Shown in pieces: positions 15,596 to 24,173 of a stretch of 64,000 nucleotides of DNA (positions are counted from its first letter, which is position 1; the number at the start of each line of letters is the position of its first letter). A program made the translations under genes and the position numbers. The stretch comes from an uncultured Paracoccaceae bacterium (GTDB taxonomy: Bacteria; Pseudomonadota; Alphaproteobacteria; Rhodobacterales; Rhodobacteraceae): the NCBI GenBank assembly GCA_947499635.1, contig CANMPD010000002.1:62001-126000 (forward strand), given 5' to 3'. Below the pieces are notes generated by a model. That model made no database searches, was not told the DNA's origin, and saw only the letters and a program-made list of their open reading frames with translations.

Positions 15596-16552
15596 ATGAC
15601 ACCCATCAAGACGTCCTTGGTGCTCGGCACCTCAATATTTATCGGTCTAGCAAGTGGAGCATCAGCTGCCACATTAGATGCAGAAAGTTTAATTGCTGGT
15701 AGCACAGCGATTGTACTTGGTGATCTATCAACCAGCGCGACAAGCCATGTCGAAGGTACAGTCTATGTTGGCGGTGATTTGTCATCCTCAACGTTTGACG
15801 CAAACCGTGATGGTCTTGCCGATTTGGATTTAGGAACTGTGTCTGGCAGCCTCATCGTTGGTGGTGACTTAACCGCGAATTTGAATGGCGCACAAGTAGG
15901 CACCGTTGCAGTCGGCGGCACCTATACAGGTAACCCAGGCACAGAGACCGTTGTAACCGGTGCAGACGTACCTGTAAGCGAAGTCACAAGCTTGTTCGAA
16001 AATCTGTCAACTGACTTGAGCAGCTTTGAAGATACAGCCGGCGCCAGCATTTCGGGCGACAGCAATAACGTTGTTTTCAATACAGGCAACGGCGGAGCAG
16101 ATACTCTTGCGTTTTTGAACTTGGATGCGGCTTATGCTGTCTCTCTCTTTAGCAATCAAAACGCAAATATCTCGTTCAACTTTGGTGACATTAACGGCTT
16201 TATCATCAACGTCGCAGGCGACATTGGTGACATCGATCTTAAATTGAATGACAGCTTGGACAATGTTCTGTTCAACTTTTACGAGTCTACTGAACTCGAC
16301 TTTGGTGGCGGACCATTCAATGCAAGCATTTTGGCGCCCTTTGCGGATGTTACGTCTGCAGCCGGTGGAACCAATGGGACAGTCATCGCGGGTAACCTGA
16401 CACTTGGCGGCGAAATTCGCCCATTCAACGACACCAATGGTTATGTTGGCGGCCTGCCAGTTATTGCGCCTGTACCTCTGCCTGCCGCAGCGTGGCTTAT
16501 GTTCGCCGCGATCGGATCCTTGGTTGGACTGCGCCGTCGGTCAGTTGCATAA
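15596..16552 (+). CDS. Secreted choice-of-anchor A protein with VPLPA-type sorting tail
   Basis: The 318-residue protein starts with a signal peptide (MTPIKTSLVLGTSIFIGLASGASA, cleavage before ATLDAES). The mature part is rich in Asn, Asp, Gly and Val and has the choice-of-anchor A pattern (VEGTVYVGGDLSSS, GSLIVGGDLTANLNG, ASILAPFADVTS, NGTVIAGNLTLGGEI). It ends with VPLPAAAWLMFAAIGSL and then LRRRSVA: a VPLPA motif, a transmembrane helix and a basic tail, the tripartite signal cut by exosortases. It is probably delivered to the outer surface or an exopolysaccharide matrix. No exosortase gene lies in the window. AGGAT lies upstream of the start. Confidence 0.88.
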   Translation: MTPIKTSLVLGTSIFIGLASGASAATLDAESLIAGSTAIVLGDLSTSATSHVEGTVYVGGDLSSSTFDANRDGLADLDLGTVSGSLIVGGDLTANLNGAQVGTVAVGGTYTGNPGTETVVTGADVPVSEVTSLFENLSTDLSSFEDTAGASISGDSNNVVFNTGNGGADTLAFLNLDAAYAVSLFSNQNANISFNFGDINGFIINVAGDIGDIDLKLNDSLDNVLFNFYESTELDFGGGPFNASILAPFADVTSAAGGTNGTVIAGNLTLGGEIRPFNDTNGYVGGLPVIAPVPLPAAAWLMFAAIGSLVGLRRRSVA

Positions 16553-16601
16553 TAGACCAAAGTGATCATCAGTTATAATCTGATGTCATTCATACAAAGA
16601 A

Positions 16602-16628
16602 AGGCTCCGCAGCGCGGGGTCTTTTTTT
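16602..16628 (+). terminator. Intrinsic terminator after the choice-of-anchor A gene
   Basis: A G/C-rich stem (arms around 16602-16610 and 16614-16622, with two G-U pairs and a 3-nt loop) is followed by seven Ts. This is a good rho-independent terminator for the plus-strand gene. Confidence 0.8.
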
Positions 16629-16698
16629 ATTCAAGATCTGTACTTATAATGACTGCTGGCCGTTTAAGCCACAGGTTAATCTCTTTAAGAACAAGCCT

Positions 16699-17460
16699 TT
16701 AACGCACTTCATTCACATAACAATGCTCTTCGGTCAGGGCCACGTGGCGCATCATGACCAAGGGTTCATTTTGTAGATCATAGCCAACCTCATTGATATG
16801 CAACAAGGCAACTGGATCGTCTCCTTCGAGTTCCAATAACGCACGATCGCGCTCTGTCGCGATACGCGCAGTTACTTGCTCGCGTAATGCGCCCAAACGC
16901 AATCCATATGTTTCCAGCAACCATTTATACAGCAGTGGTGGTAAATTTTCTAACGTCTCAGGAAACCCATCAAGCCGGTGAATGGGCAATACGATGTAAT
17001 CAATCATGACGGGTTGGTTTTTATACAGACGCAAGCGCGTAATCCGTGCAACATACGCCCCTTCCGGTAGACGCAACTGCTCCACCTCTGCATCACTCGC
17101 GTGTTCTTTGATCAAGGATACATTGCGTGTTTCTGTATTAATCAGCGACCCATCAAGCGCGTGCAGTCGGTAGAAATTGTACCAACGATCTAGCGTATGT
17201 CGCGGCGCCCGCCCTGTCACAACAGTGCCCGTTTTCCGCCGACGAATAACCAATCCGTCCTGCGTGAGCGCTTGCATAGAACGGCGGATTGTCCCGTATG
17301 AGACGCCCAATTGGCGCGCCAGCTCGGCTTCTGGCGGTAAAACAAAGCCTTCAGGCCAGCGCCCATCAGCAATACGCGCCGCAATCCGAGCCGTCACTTG
17401 CTCATGTAGCGGAGAAGCCGTCAAAGCCTGGCCAACATCTTTTTCAGAAGCACGTGACAT
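16699..17460 (-). CDS. GntR family regulator, HutC/UTRA subfamily
   Basis: The 253-residue protein has an N-terminal winged helix (HEQVTARIAARIADGRWPEGFVLPPEAELARQLGVSYGTIRRSMQAL, residues 19-64) and a C-terminal UTRA ligand domain with RITRLRLYKNQPVMIDYIVLP and the end block EPLVMMRHVALTEEHCYVNEVR. It is divergent from the peptide transport operon with only 52 nt between start codons, so it most likely controls that operon and itself in response to a substrate or breakdown product. A 10-bp palindrome lies in the gap next to the operon start. Confidence 0.92.
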   Translation of the reverse strand: MSRASEKDVGQALTASPLHEQVTARIAARIADGRWPEGFVLPPEAELARQLGVSYGTIRRSMQALTQDGLVIRRRKTGTVVTGRAPRHTLDRWYNFYRLHALDGSLINTETRNVSLIKEHASDAEVEQLRLPEGAYVARITRLRLYKNQPVMIDYIVLPIHRLDGFPETLENLPPLLYKWLLETYGLRLGALREQVTARIATERDRALLELEGDDPVALLHINEVGYDLQNEPLVMMRHVALTEEHCYVNEVR

Positions 17461-17501
17461 TTAATACATTTCTTTCCTTGAACGAATCTCTTTTTCCATA
17501 A

Positions 17502-17511
17502 ACTATATAGT
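17502..17511. promoter_or_regulatory. Palindrome ACTATATAGT in GntR-operon intergenic gap
   Basis: This perfect 10-bp palindrome ends 1 nt before the ATG of the M20 gene and lies 41 nt from the GntR start. Its position makes it a candidate operator, though it may also overlap a -10 element. It is AT-rich and could be chance. Confidence 0.3.
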
Positions 17512-17512
17512 A

Positions 17513-18802
17513 ATGATAAATGCTAAAATATCTACCATACCTTTTGACGAGATGCGATCCGACCTTGAGGCGTTGATCAGGTTTGACACCTGCTTTCCGC
17601 CCGCGGCCCGGTACGGCGCGTTTTGCGATTTGGTAGAGAGTTTAGCTGCAGACCTTGATGTGGCCTGTGAACGGATCACCGTTCCCGAACATCTTTGGAA
17701 AAGCGCTGGGGTTTCAGGGGCGCGCGTAAATATGTTGCTGCGGCCGAACCTTGGGCCCAGCACTGCACCTGAGGCGTTGATTTACTTTCATGCCGACACA
17801 GCCCCTATTGGCGACGGTTGGACTCGCCCAGCGCTTGAACTCACCCAAGAAGGCGACAAGCTGTTTGGTCGTGGCACAGCGGATATGAAAGGCTGTATCG
17901 CTGCAGTTCTGGCTGTATTGCGCAGCTTAAAAGCATCAAACACCCCCCTTGCCTTTCGACCCGTGCTAGCCATCTGCACTGACGAAGAAGGTGGCTTACA
18001 TCCTGGCATTCGTTACCTTGCGGAGACCCAAGAATTACCTGAAGTGCTGTTGAACCTAAACGGTGGGGCAATGCCTCGTATTTGGGGGGGCTGCCTTGGG
18101 TCAATGGATGTGACAATCACAGGCACAGGCGTTGCAGTCCATTCCGGACGTCCTCACCTTGGCGTGAACGCCCTAGAGGCGATGATCCCTGTGATGACGG
18201 CAATCACCGACTTAAAAACACAGGTCGAGACGCGCGAAACCGACATGCCGCCTGCCCCGGGTGATCCAAAATTATGCGCAAGGCTGAATGTCACAGCCTG
18301 CCACGCCGGCGACAAGGGCTCTGCGCTGCCAGGGCACTGCCAAATCGTCCTCAATCGCAGATACCTGCCAGAGGAAGACCCAGATACCGTATTTTTGGAA
18401 ATGAAAGACTGTGTGGCGACAGTTCTGTCTCAGACGCCCTTGCGCAGCTGGGATGTGACGCAAACCGGTCATTTGCCCCCTGTCTGCGATCCCACAGGCC
18501 CGTGGACCCTGCGTTGGGCCAGTGCCCGCGCCGCAGCCGAGGGGCGGCCATTGAGCGATTTCACCAAATATGGGTCTGGCACATCGTCAGATTTTGGCTG
18601 GGTCCAAAAGGCCGGCATCCAACATATGCTGCTAGGGGGGCTCATGCGCCCCACCGCAAATGTACATGGACCGGACGAACATACAACAACACATGACATG
18701 GAACTTTTGGCACGCTCCGTTGCCCTGTTCCTAAGTGCCGATTTCACAACAGACCCTGATCAACAGGGCACATCATCCTACGACATGGAGACCTCCACAT
18801 GA
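17513..18802 (+). CDS. M20 family metallohydrolase (ArgE/DapE type), first of two in operon
   Basis: The 429-residue protein has the M20 dizinc core: YFHADTAPIGDGW with the first His-x-Asp, GRGTADMKGCIAAVLA with the bridging Asp, and ICTDEEGGLHPG with the catalytic Glu and the ligand Glu. The dimerisation domain follows at about residues 190-300, then the C-terminal ligand region near SGTSSDFGW. Family members cleave amide bonds of N-acyl amino acids, dipeptides or DapE-like substrates. It leads the ABC transport operon, so it probably acts on the imported compound. No strong ribosome site is visible; ATG 17552 is an alternative start. Confidence 0.88.
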   Translation: MINAKISTIPFDEMRSDLEALIRFDTCFPPAARYGAFCDLVESLAADLDVACERITVPEHLWKSAGVSGARVNMLLRPNLGPSTAPEALIYFHADTAPIGDGWTRPALELTQEGDKLFGRGTADMKGCIAAVLAVLRSLKASNTPLAFRPVLAICTDEEGGLHPGIRYLAETQELPEVLLNLNGGAMPRIWGGCLGSMDVTITGTGVAVHSGRPHLGVNALEAMIPVMTAITDLKTQVETRETDMPPAPGDPKLCARLNVTACHAGDKGSALPGHCQIVLNRRYLPEEDPDTVFLEMKDCVATVLSQTPLRSWDVTQTGHLPPVCDPTGPWTLRWASARAAAEGRPLSDFTKYGSGTSSDFGWVQKAGIQHMLLGGLMRPTANVHGPDEHTTTHDMELLARSVALFLSADFTTDPDQQGTSSYDMETST

Positions 18803-20352
18803 TGAAACTAACCCGCCGTGCTGCGTTGACCCTGTCAGCCGCAGCCCTATCTGTCTCGCTGACCCTCCCGGCGATGGCACAAACAGCTGAACCGGTTGCG
18901 GGCGGCACCCTGCGTGTCAGCGTGAACATCACGCCGCAGGTTCTAAACCCGATGCTGGTACGTACGAACCCCGAGTATATGATCGCAGAGATGCTGTACT
19001 CTGGTTTGACAACCCTAGGTCACGACATGACCGCACAGCCTGATTTGGCGACACAGTGGCACGCAAACGCCGATGCAAGCGAATGGACATTTCAACTGCG
19101 CGACGATGCTATGTTTTCAGACGGTACAACTGTAACCGCTGCGGATGTGGTTGCCAGCTTTGAAAAGCTGCTAGATCCTGAAACAGCGGCACCCGGACGA
19201 CGCAACCTTGGCCCGATTGCAAGCGTTGCCGTTGGTGCGGACAACAGCGTTATCTTTACCACGGACGGTCCTTTTGCCGACCTGCCCGTTGCTTTGACCT
19301 ACCCTACTGCCAAGGTTCTTCCCGAAAGCGTGATCGATGCTGGATTTGAAAGCCTTGCACAGACCCCTGTAGGGTCTGGCCCCTTCCGTCTGGCCGAATT
19401 CAATGCAGATCAAAGTGTCATTCTCGAAGCACGCGATGACTACTTTGTAGAGGGGCTTCCCTATCTGGAAACAGTCGAAGTTTTGACCTTCCCAGACGCC
19501 GCAGGGTCAAACACTGCCCTGCTTGCTGGTGAAGTTGATATGATGCTGGATGTTCAACCCACAGACTTTGAGCGTATTTCAGCCGCTGATGGTATTGATG
19601 GCCTGCGCACCCCATCTGGCCGTTTCTTAGATGTGGTCATGGACACACAGGTCGCGCCTTGGTCTGATCCACGCGTCCGCGAAGCCCTATCGTTATCCGT
19701 TGATCGTGCAGCCATGGTTGAATTGGTGGCCGAAGGCTATGGCACCCCTGGAAATGACAGCCCTGTCAACTCTGCCTATGCTTACTATGCTGACAGCCCT
19801 GTCAAAACCTACGACCCCGTTAAAGCCAAAGCTTTATTGGCGGAAGCAGGCTATGCGGATGGATTGAGCCTTGAGCTGGTCGCCTCAGAAAAACCCGGCT
19901 ACCGCAGTGCGATGGCCGTTGTTCTTCGTGAAATGGCCAAGCCTGCGGGTTTTGATATTTCCGTCAAAACGATGGATCACCCCTCGTATCTAGAACAAGT
20001 CTGGAAAAAGGGTCCGTTCTACGTCGGTTTCTACAACATGCAACCAACCGAGGGCACGATCTTTAATCTGCTCTTCACCTCGGATGCCTCTTGGAATGAA
20101 ACCAAATGGAACAACGCAGCGTTCGATGCATTGGTGGATGAAGCGGACAAGACCGTTGACCCTGCCAAACGCGCAGAACTATACGCCGATGCTCAAAAGC
20201 TGATGCGCGAAGACGTTCCAGCCTTGGTTCCTGTGTTCTTTGACCTGTTGGGTGCAAAAGCTGCCTATGTCGAGAACTATCAGCAACACCCACGCGGCGC
20301 CAACTATGCATTGCATCGGGTCTCCCTGAGTGCAGACGCACCAACACGCTGA
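18799..20352 (+). CDS. ABC transporter substrate-binding protein (SBP_bac_5 family)
   Basis: The 517-residue periplasmic protein has a signal peptide (MMKLTRRAALTLSAAALSVSLTLPAMA, cleavage before QTAEPVAGG). The family signature for dipeptide/oligopeptide/nickel binders is clear: GGTLRVSVNITPQVLNPM, YSGLTTLGHDMTAQPDLATQW, FQLRDDAMFSDGTTVTAADVVASFEKLL and the hinge near DPRVREALSLSVDRAAMVELV. The start overlaps the M20 stop as ATGA. With the following permeases and ATPase it forms a complete importer. Ligand is probably a short peptide or acylated amino acid, inferred from the flanking M20 enzymes. Confidence 0.93.
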   Translation: MMKLTRRAALTLSAAALSVSLTLPAMAQTAEPVAGGTLRVSVNITPQVLNPMLVRTNPEYMIAEMLYSGLTTLGHDMTAQPDLATQWHANADASEWTFQLRDDAMFSDGTTVTAADVVASFEKLLDPETAAPGRRNLGPIASVAVGADNSVIFTTDGPFADLPVALTYPTAKVLPESVIDAGFESLAQTPVGSGPFRLAEFNADQSVILEARDDYFVEGLPYLETVEVLTFPDAAGSNTALLAGEVDMMLDVQPTDFERISAADGIDGLRTPSGRFLDVVMDTQVAPWSDPRVREALSLSVDRAAMVELVAEGYGTPGNDSPVNSAYAYYADSPVKTYDPVKAKALLAEAGYADGLSLELVASEKPGYRSAMAVVLREMAKPAGFDISVKTMDHPSYLEQVWKKGPFYVGFYNMQPTEGTIFNLLFTSDASWNETKWNNAAFDALVDEADKTVDPAKRAELYADAQKLMREDVPALVPVFFDLLGAKAAYVENYQQHPRGANYALHRVSLSADAPTR

Positions 20353-20360
20353 GGTTAAAG

Positions 20361-21311
20361 ATGTCAGCATCATTTCTCATCAAGCGCCTGTTTTTAATGG
20401 TGCTGACGGCTTTTGTGGTCTCGATCATTGTGTTTGGCGTAACACAGTTGCTGCCTGCAGATGCAGCAGTGATGATCTTGGGCGAAAATGCCACCCCCGA
20501 GGCCATGGCAGCGCTTAGCAGCCGTCTTGGTCTCGACCGTCCTGCGCCTATTCAATATTTTGATTGGTTGGTTGGGGTTCTACACGGCGATTTTGGTATC
20601 TCTTTACGTACAGGTCAGGCCGTTGGCCCAACCATATTCGAAGCCCTAGGTCGGTCAGCGCTCTTGGCTGCGTTGTCGCTGTTCACTGTCAGCATTGTTG
20701 CCATCCCTCTTGGCGTATGGGCCGCAGCGCGCCGTGGCAAAGCAGCCGATCTGGGAGTTTCGGTTTTATCTTATATGGGGATCTCGCTGCCAGAATTTGT
20801 TCTGGCGACTTTACTGCTGGCCTGGCTTGCAGGCCCATCGGTGGGATTGTTCCCAGCCTCGGGCTATACATCCCCGCTCGAGAACCCGCTGGACGCGTTA
20901 CATCATTTGGCGCTGCCTGTTATTACCCTATCAATTGTCCTGCTGGCCCATATTAGCCGCATGGTGCGATCTGAAATGGTCGACACGTTAGACAGCGACT
21001 TTATCCGCGCGGCGCGCCTGCGTGGCCTGCCCCGTCGTCAGGTTTTGTTTCGCCACGCCTTACGCAATTCCATGCTGCCTGCGATCACCGTCATCGCTTT
21101 GGACATCGGTTATCTGATCGGCGGTGTCATCGTCGTCGAAGAAATCTTCTCCTTCCCCGGTGTCGGACGACAGCTGATCCTGGCGATACAAAACCGCGAC
21201 CTGCCTATGTTGCAAGCCGGAGTACTGATCATGTCGATGACATATGCCTTGGCCAACCTTGCCGCTGATTTGGCCTATGCTGCACTGGACAAAAGGATCC
21301 AGTTTTCATGA
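20361..21311 (+). CDS. ABC transporter permease, DppB/OppB type
   Basis: The 316-residue inner-membrane protein has six predicted helices. It shows the N-terminal DppB motif (FGVTQLLPADAA), a periplasmic segment with LGLDRPAPIQYFDWLVGVLHGDFGISLRTG, and the EAA loop that docks on the ATPase (SDFIRAARLRGLPRRQVLFRHALRNS). It starts 8 nt after the binding-protein gene and overlaps the second permease by 4 nt, so the operon is tightly coupled. Confidence 0.94.
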   Translation: MSASFLIKRLFLMVLTAFVVSIIVFGVTQLLPADAAVMILGENATPEAMAALSSRLGLDRPAPIQYFDWLVGVLHGDFGISLRTGQAVGPTIFEALGRSALLAALSLFTVSIVAIPLGVWAAARRGKAADLGVSVLSYMGISLPEFVLATLLLAWLAGPSVGLFPASGYTSPLENPLDALHHLALPVITLSIVLLAHISRMVRSEMVDTLDSDFIRAARLRGLPRRQVLFRHALRNSMLPAITVIALDIGYLIGGVIVVEEIFSFPGVGRQLILAIQNRDLPMLQAGVLIMSMTYALANLAADLAYAALDKRIQFS

Positions 21312-22135
21312 GCTTTCTAAAAACCCTTATCCGACATCCCCAAGGTGCCGTGGGACTGTTTCTAACAGCACTCGTTCTAACCATGGCCGCAATCGGTCCT
21401 AGCATTGCGCCATTGGATCCAGAAACCATGCATTTTGCAAACCGGTTTGAACCTCCCTCGGCTGAATTTCTACTGGGAACCGATTGGTTTGGTCGTGACC
21501 TCCTGAGCCGTATGATGGTTGGCGCGCAATCCACCGTGTTACTCGCCTTACTCGCCACAATCATCGCCACAACAATCGGCGCTTTGATCGGGATTATCTC
21601 TGGATATCTTGGCGGCTGGCTGGACGAAGGCATCATGCGTATTGTTGACGCAATAATGGCCATTCCGGGATTGTTATTCGCGCTGTTGATTATCTCGGCA
21701 CTTGGAACCTCTGCTTTGAATGCCGTGATCGCAATCGGTATCGCCTTTGCCCCCGGCATGGCGCGAATTTCACGGTCGGTCACCTTGCAAATACGCGCCC
21801 TAGATTATGTTAGCGCCGCACGTTCCCGTGGGGAAAACTCACTTTGGATTGTGCTTGCGGAAATCCTTCCCAATGTTGCAGCCCCCATTATCGTAGAGGC
21901 AACAATCCGCGTCGCCTTTGCCATCATGACCTTGGCAACCCTGTCGTTCTTGGGCCTTGGGGCGCAACCCCCGTCACCAGAATGGGGATTAATGATATCG
22001 CAGGGCCGCGAACACATGTTCCGATCCCCTTGGCCAATCATAGTCCCCGGCGGTGCTATTGCGTTGGTGGCAATCGGTTTCAACCTGCTTGGCGACGGTC
22101 TGCGCGACGTCCTCAACCCTAAATCAGAGCATTAA
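21308..22135 (+). CDS. ABC transporter permease, DppC/OppC type
   Basis: The 275-residue inner-membrane partner of the DppB-type permease has the N-terminal helix, the motif FLLGTDWFGRDLLSRMMVGAQSTV typical of OppC proteins, and the EAA loop ALDYVSAARSRGENSLWIVLAEILPN. It ends with the family block ALVAIGFNLLGDGLRDVLNPK. ATGA overlap with the upstream gene indicates coupled translation. The fused ATPase starts 4 nt after the stop. Confidence 0.94.
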   Translation: MSFLKTLIRHPQGAVGLFLTALVLTMAAIGPSIAPLDPETMHFANRFEPPSAEFLLGTDWFGRDLLSRMMVGAQSTVLLALLATIIATTIGALIGIISGYLGGWLDEGIMRIVDAIMAIPGLLFALLIISALGTSALNAVIAIGIAFAPGMARISRSVTLQIRALDYVSAARSRGENSLWIVLAEILPNVAAPIIVEATIRVAFAIMTLATLSFLGLGAQPPSPEWGLMISQGREHMFRSPWPIIVPGGAIALVAIGFNLLGDGLRDVLNPKSEH

Positions 22136-22139
22136 CGCC

Positions 22140-24173
22140 ATGGTCCTAGAGGTTTCAAACTATTCACTCACCTATGGAACAGCAGCTGGTGATGTTCGCA
22201 TCCTGACCGATATTAATCTGCATATCGGAAGTGGCGAAATTCTTGGTCTTGTCGGCGAAAGTGGGTCCGCCAAATCATCGCTGGCCAATGCGATTCTACG
22301 CGACTTGCCTGGGCAGGTCACAGACGAGACAGGAGAAATCACACTGAAGGACATCGATTTGATGTCCGCCACACCAGAGGTACTACAAGATCTCCATGGA
22401 CGTCGTATCGCCATGGTTTTCCAAAACGCAGCCCTAGCGCTTGATCCGGTGCAGACTTTGGGCAGCCATGTTATCGAGACACTCCAATGTCATGAACCCC
22501 TCACACAGGCGCAGGCCGAAACCAAAACCGCCGAGCTCTTGGCCCTCGTCGGGCTTCCAGATCACCAAGCAATGATGAAAAGATATCCGCACGAAGTATC
22601 CGGCGGTGAAAAGCAACGGGTTGTGGTGGCCTTGGCCTTGGCATGTCAGCCTGATTTAATTTTATTTGATGAACCCACCTCAGCCTTGGATGCGACCACA
22701 GCCGCAACCCTGTTGGATCTGTTACATTCCTTGAAAAAGACGGCGGGAATTTCAGGCTTGTTCATCAGCCATGACTTGGGAACCGTTGCGGATATCGCCG
22801 ACCGAGTTTCTGTCATCTATGGCGGGCAAATCGTTGAGACCGCCGCGCCTGACGTTTTATTCTCCGACCCGTGTCATCCTTATACAAAATCGCTTTTGGC
22901 CAGCCTGCCGCGCCCTTCGGACAGCCGCACCGGCCGGCGTCTGTCATCGGCGCCGTCCAATGCTCCGCCTCCCAGAACAGGCGCATTACCTGCCTGTATC
23001 TATTCTCATCTATGCCCCCATCACGACCCACAGATCTGTGACACATCTGCAGTCCGTCTGCGTCAGATTGATCAACACCTTGTGTCCTGCGCCCGTGCTG
23101 AGATCCTTCCCCAACGGACGGAAACCGATGGTGCATTGACATTGGTACCCCCAAAAGACGCTCAGGTCCTCATGGCACGCGACATAAACGTCCGCTTTAA
23201 CAGCGCATCTTGGGTGGATCGTATCTTGCGGCGCAAAGGTGCATCGGTTCTGGCGCTCAATGGCGCGAGCATATCCTTGAACCGCGGCGAAACACTGGGC
23301 CTTGTTGGCGAAAGCGGTTGCGGCAAGTCCACACTAGCCCGCGCTCTTGCTGGGCTTACCCCATTCAACGGAACCATAACCCTAGACGGCAGCCCCGTTG
23401 CACAGATGGATAAAGCCTACCGCGAGCGGGTACAGATTATCTTTCAAAACCCTGACGCATCACTCAATCCACGCCATACAATCGGCACGATACTGTCGCG
23501 TCCGCTCAAGCTATATCGCACGTCACTTTCGGCGCAAGAGCGCGCGCAGGAAATTACAGCGATTTTACAACGCGTCCGCCTGCCTGCGTCTTATGCCTCG
23601 CGCTATCCTCACCAATTGTCAGGAGGGGAAAAGCAAAGGGTCGCCATCGCCCGTGCCCTAGCAGCCAACCCTGACGTGATCATCTGCGACGAAATCACCA
23701 GTGGCTTGGACGCATCGGTTCAGGCCGCCATTGTCGCCCTACTGCGCGAAATTCAGCAGACCACACAGGCGGCCATTATCTTTATCACCCATGATCTGGC
23801 TATCTTGCGCCATATCGCGCATCGCATTGCTGTTATGTACCTTGGTGATATTATAGAAACGCGTACAACGGCCACTTTGGACCATGGACCCTACCATCCC
23901 TATACCGAAGCACTGTTGTCCTCGTCACCCTCTATAGACCCCGACACACAAACACGGCGTGTCCGTCTGTCAGGCAATTTGCCGACGCGTACGACAAAAC
24001 TGCAAGGATGCCCGTTCTCGTCACGCTGTCAGCACAAGCAGGACGCGCTGTGCAAAGATACGCCCCCTCCTGTTCAATCCGCGACAGCCGAACACACAAT
24101 CACCTGCCATATCGCCCCAACAGATCTCGCGAAACACGCGCCTATCTGGACCTTTACGGAGACCCCATCATGA
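22140..24173 (+). CDS. Fused dipeptide-type ABC ATPase (DppD-DppF fusion)
   Basis: From ATG 22140 the protein has 677 residues holding two complete nucleotide-binding domains. The first has an altered Walker A, GESGSAKSS (Ala44 where Gly is usual), signature VSGGEKQRV, Walker B LILFDEPTSALD and switch His in FISHDLGTV, followed by a Cys-containing oligopeptide-transporter C-terminal segment. The second has a normal Walker A, GESGCGKST, signature LSGGEKQRV, Walker B VIICDEITSGLD (Ile for the usual Pro) and FITHDLAIL, again with the Cys-containing tail. Both sites power the importer. The stop overlaps the start of the second M20 gene (ATGA). Confidence 0.92.
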   Translation: MVLEVSNYSLTYGTAAGDVRILTDINLHIGSGEILGLVGESGSAKSSLANAILRDLPGQVTDETGEITLKDIDLMSATPEVLQDLHGRRIAMVFQNAALALDPVQTLGSHVIETLQCHEPLTQAQAETKTAELLALVGLPDHQAMMKRYPHEVSGGEKQRVVVALALACQPDLILFDEPTSALDATTAATLLDLLHSLKKTAGISGLFISHDLGTVADIADRVSVIYGGQIVETAAPDVLFSDPCHPYTKSLLASLPRPSDSRTGRRLSSAPSNAPPPRTGALPACIYSHLCPHHDPQICDTSAVRLRQIDQHLVSCARAEILPQRTETDGALTLVPPKDAQVLMARDINVRFNSASWVDRILRRKGASVLALNGASISLNRGETLGLVGESGCGKSTLARALAGLTPFNGTITLDGSPVAQMDKAYRERVQIIFQNPDASLNPRHTIGTILSRPLKLYRTSLSAQERAQEITAILQRVRLPASYASRYPHQLSGGEKQRVAIARALAANPDVIICDEITSGLDASVQAAIVALLREIQQTTQAAIIFITHDLAILRHIAHRIAVMYLGDIIETRTTATLDHGPYHPYTEALLSSSPSIDPDTQTRRVRLSGNLPTRTTKLQGCPFSSRCQHKQDALCKDTPPPVQSATAEHTITCHIAPTDLAKHAPIWTFTETPS

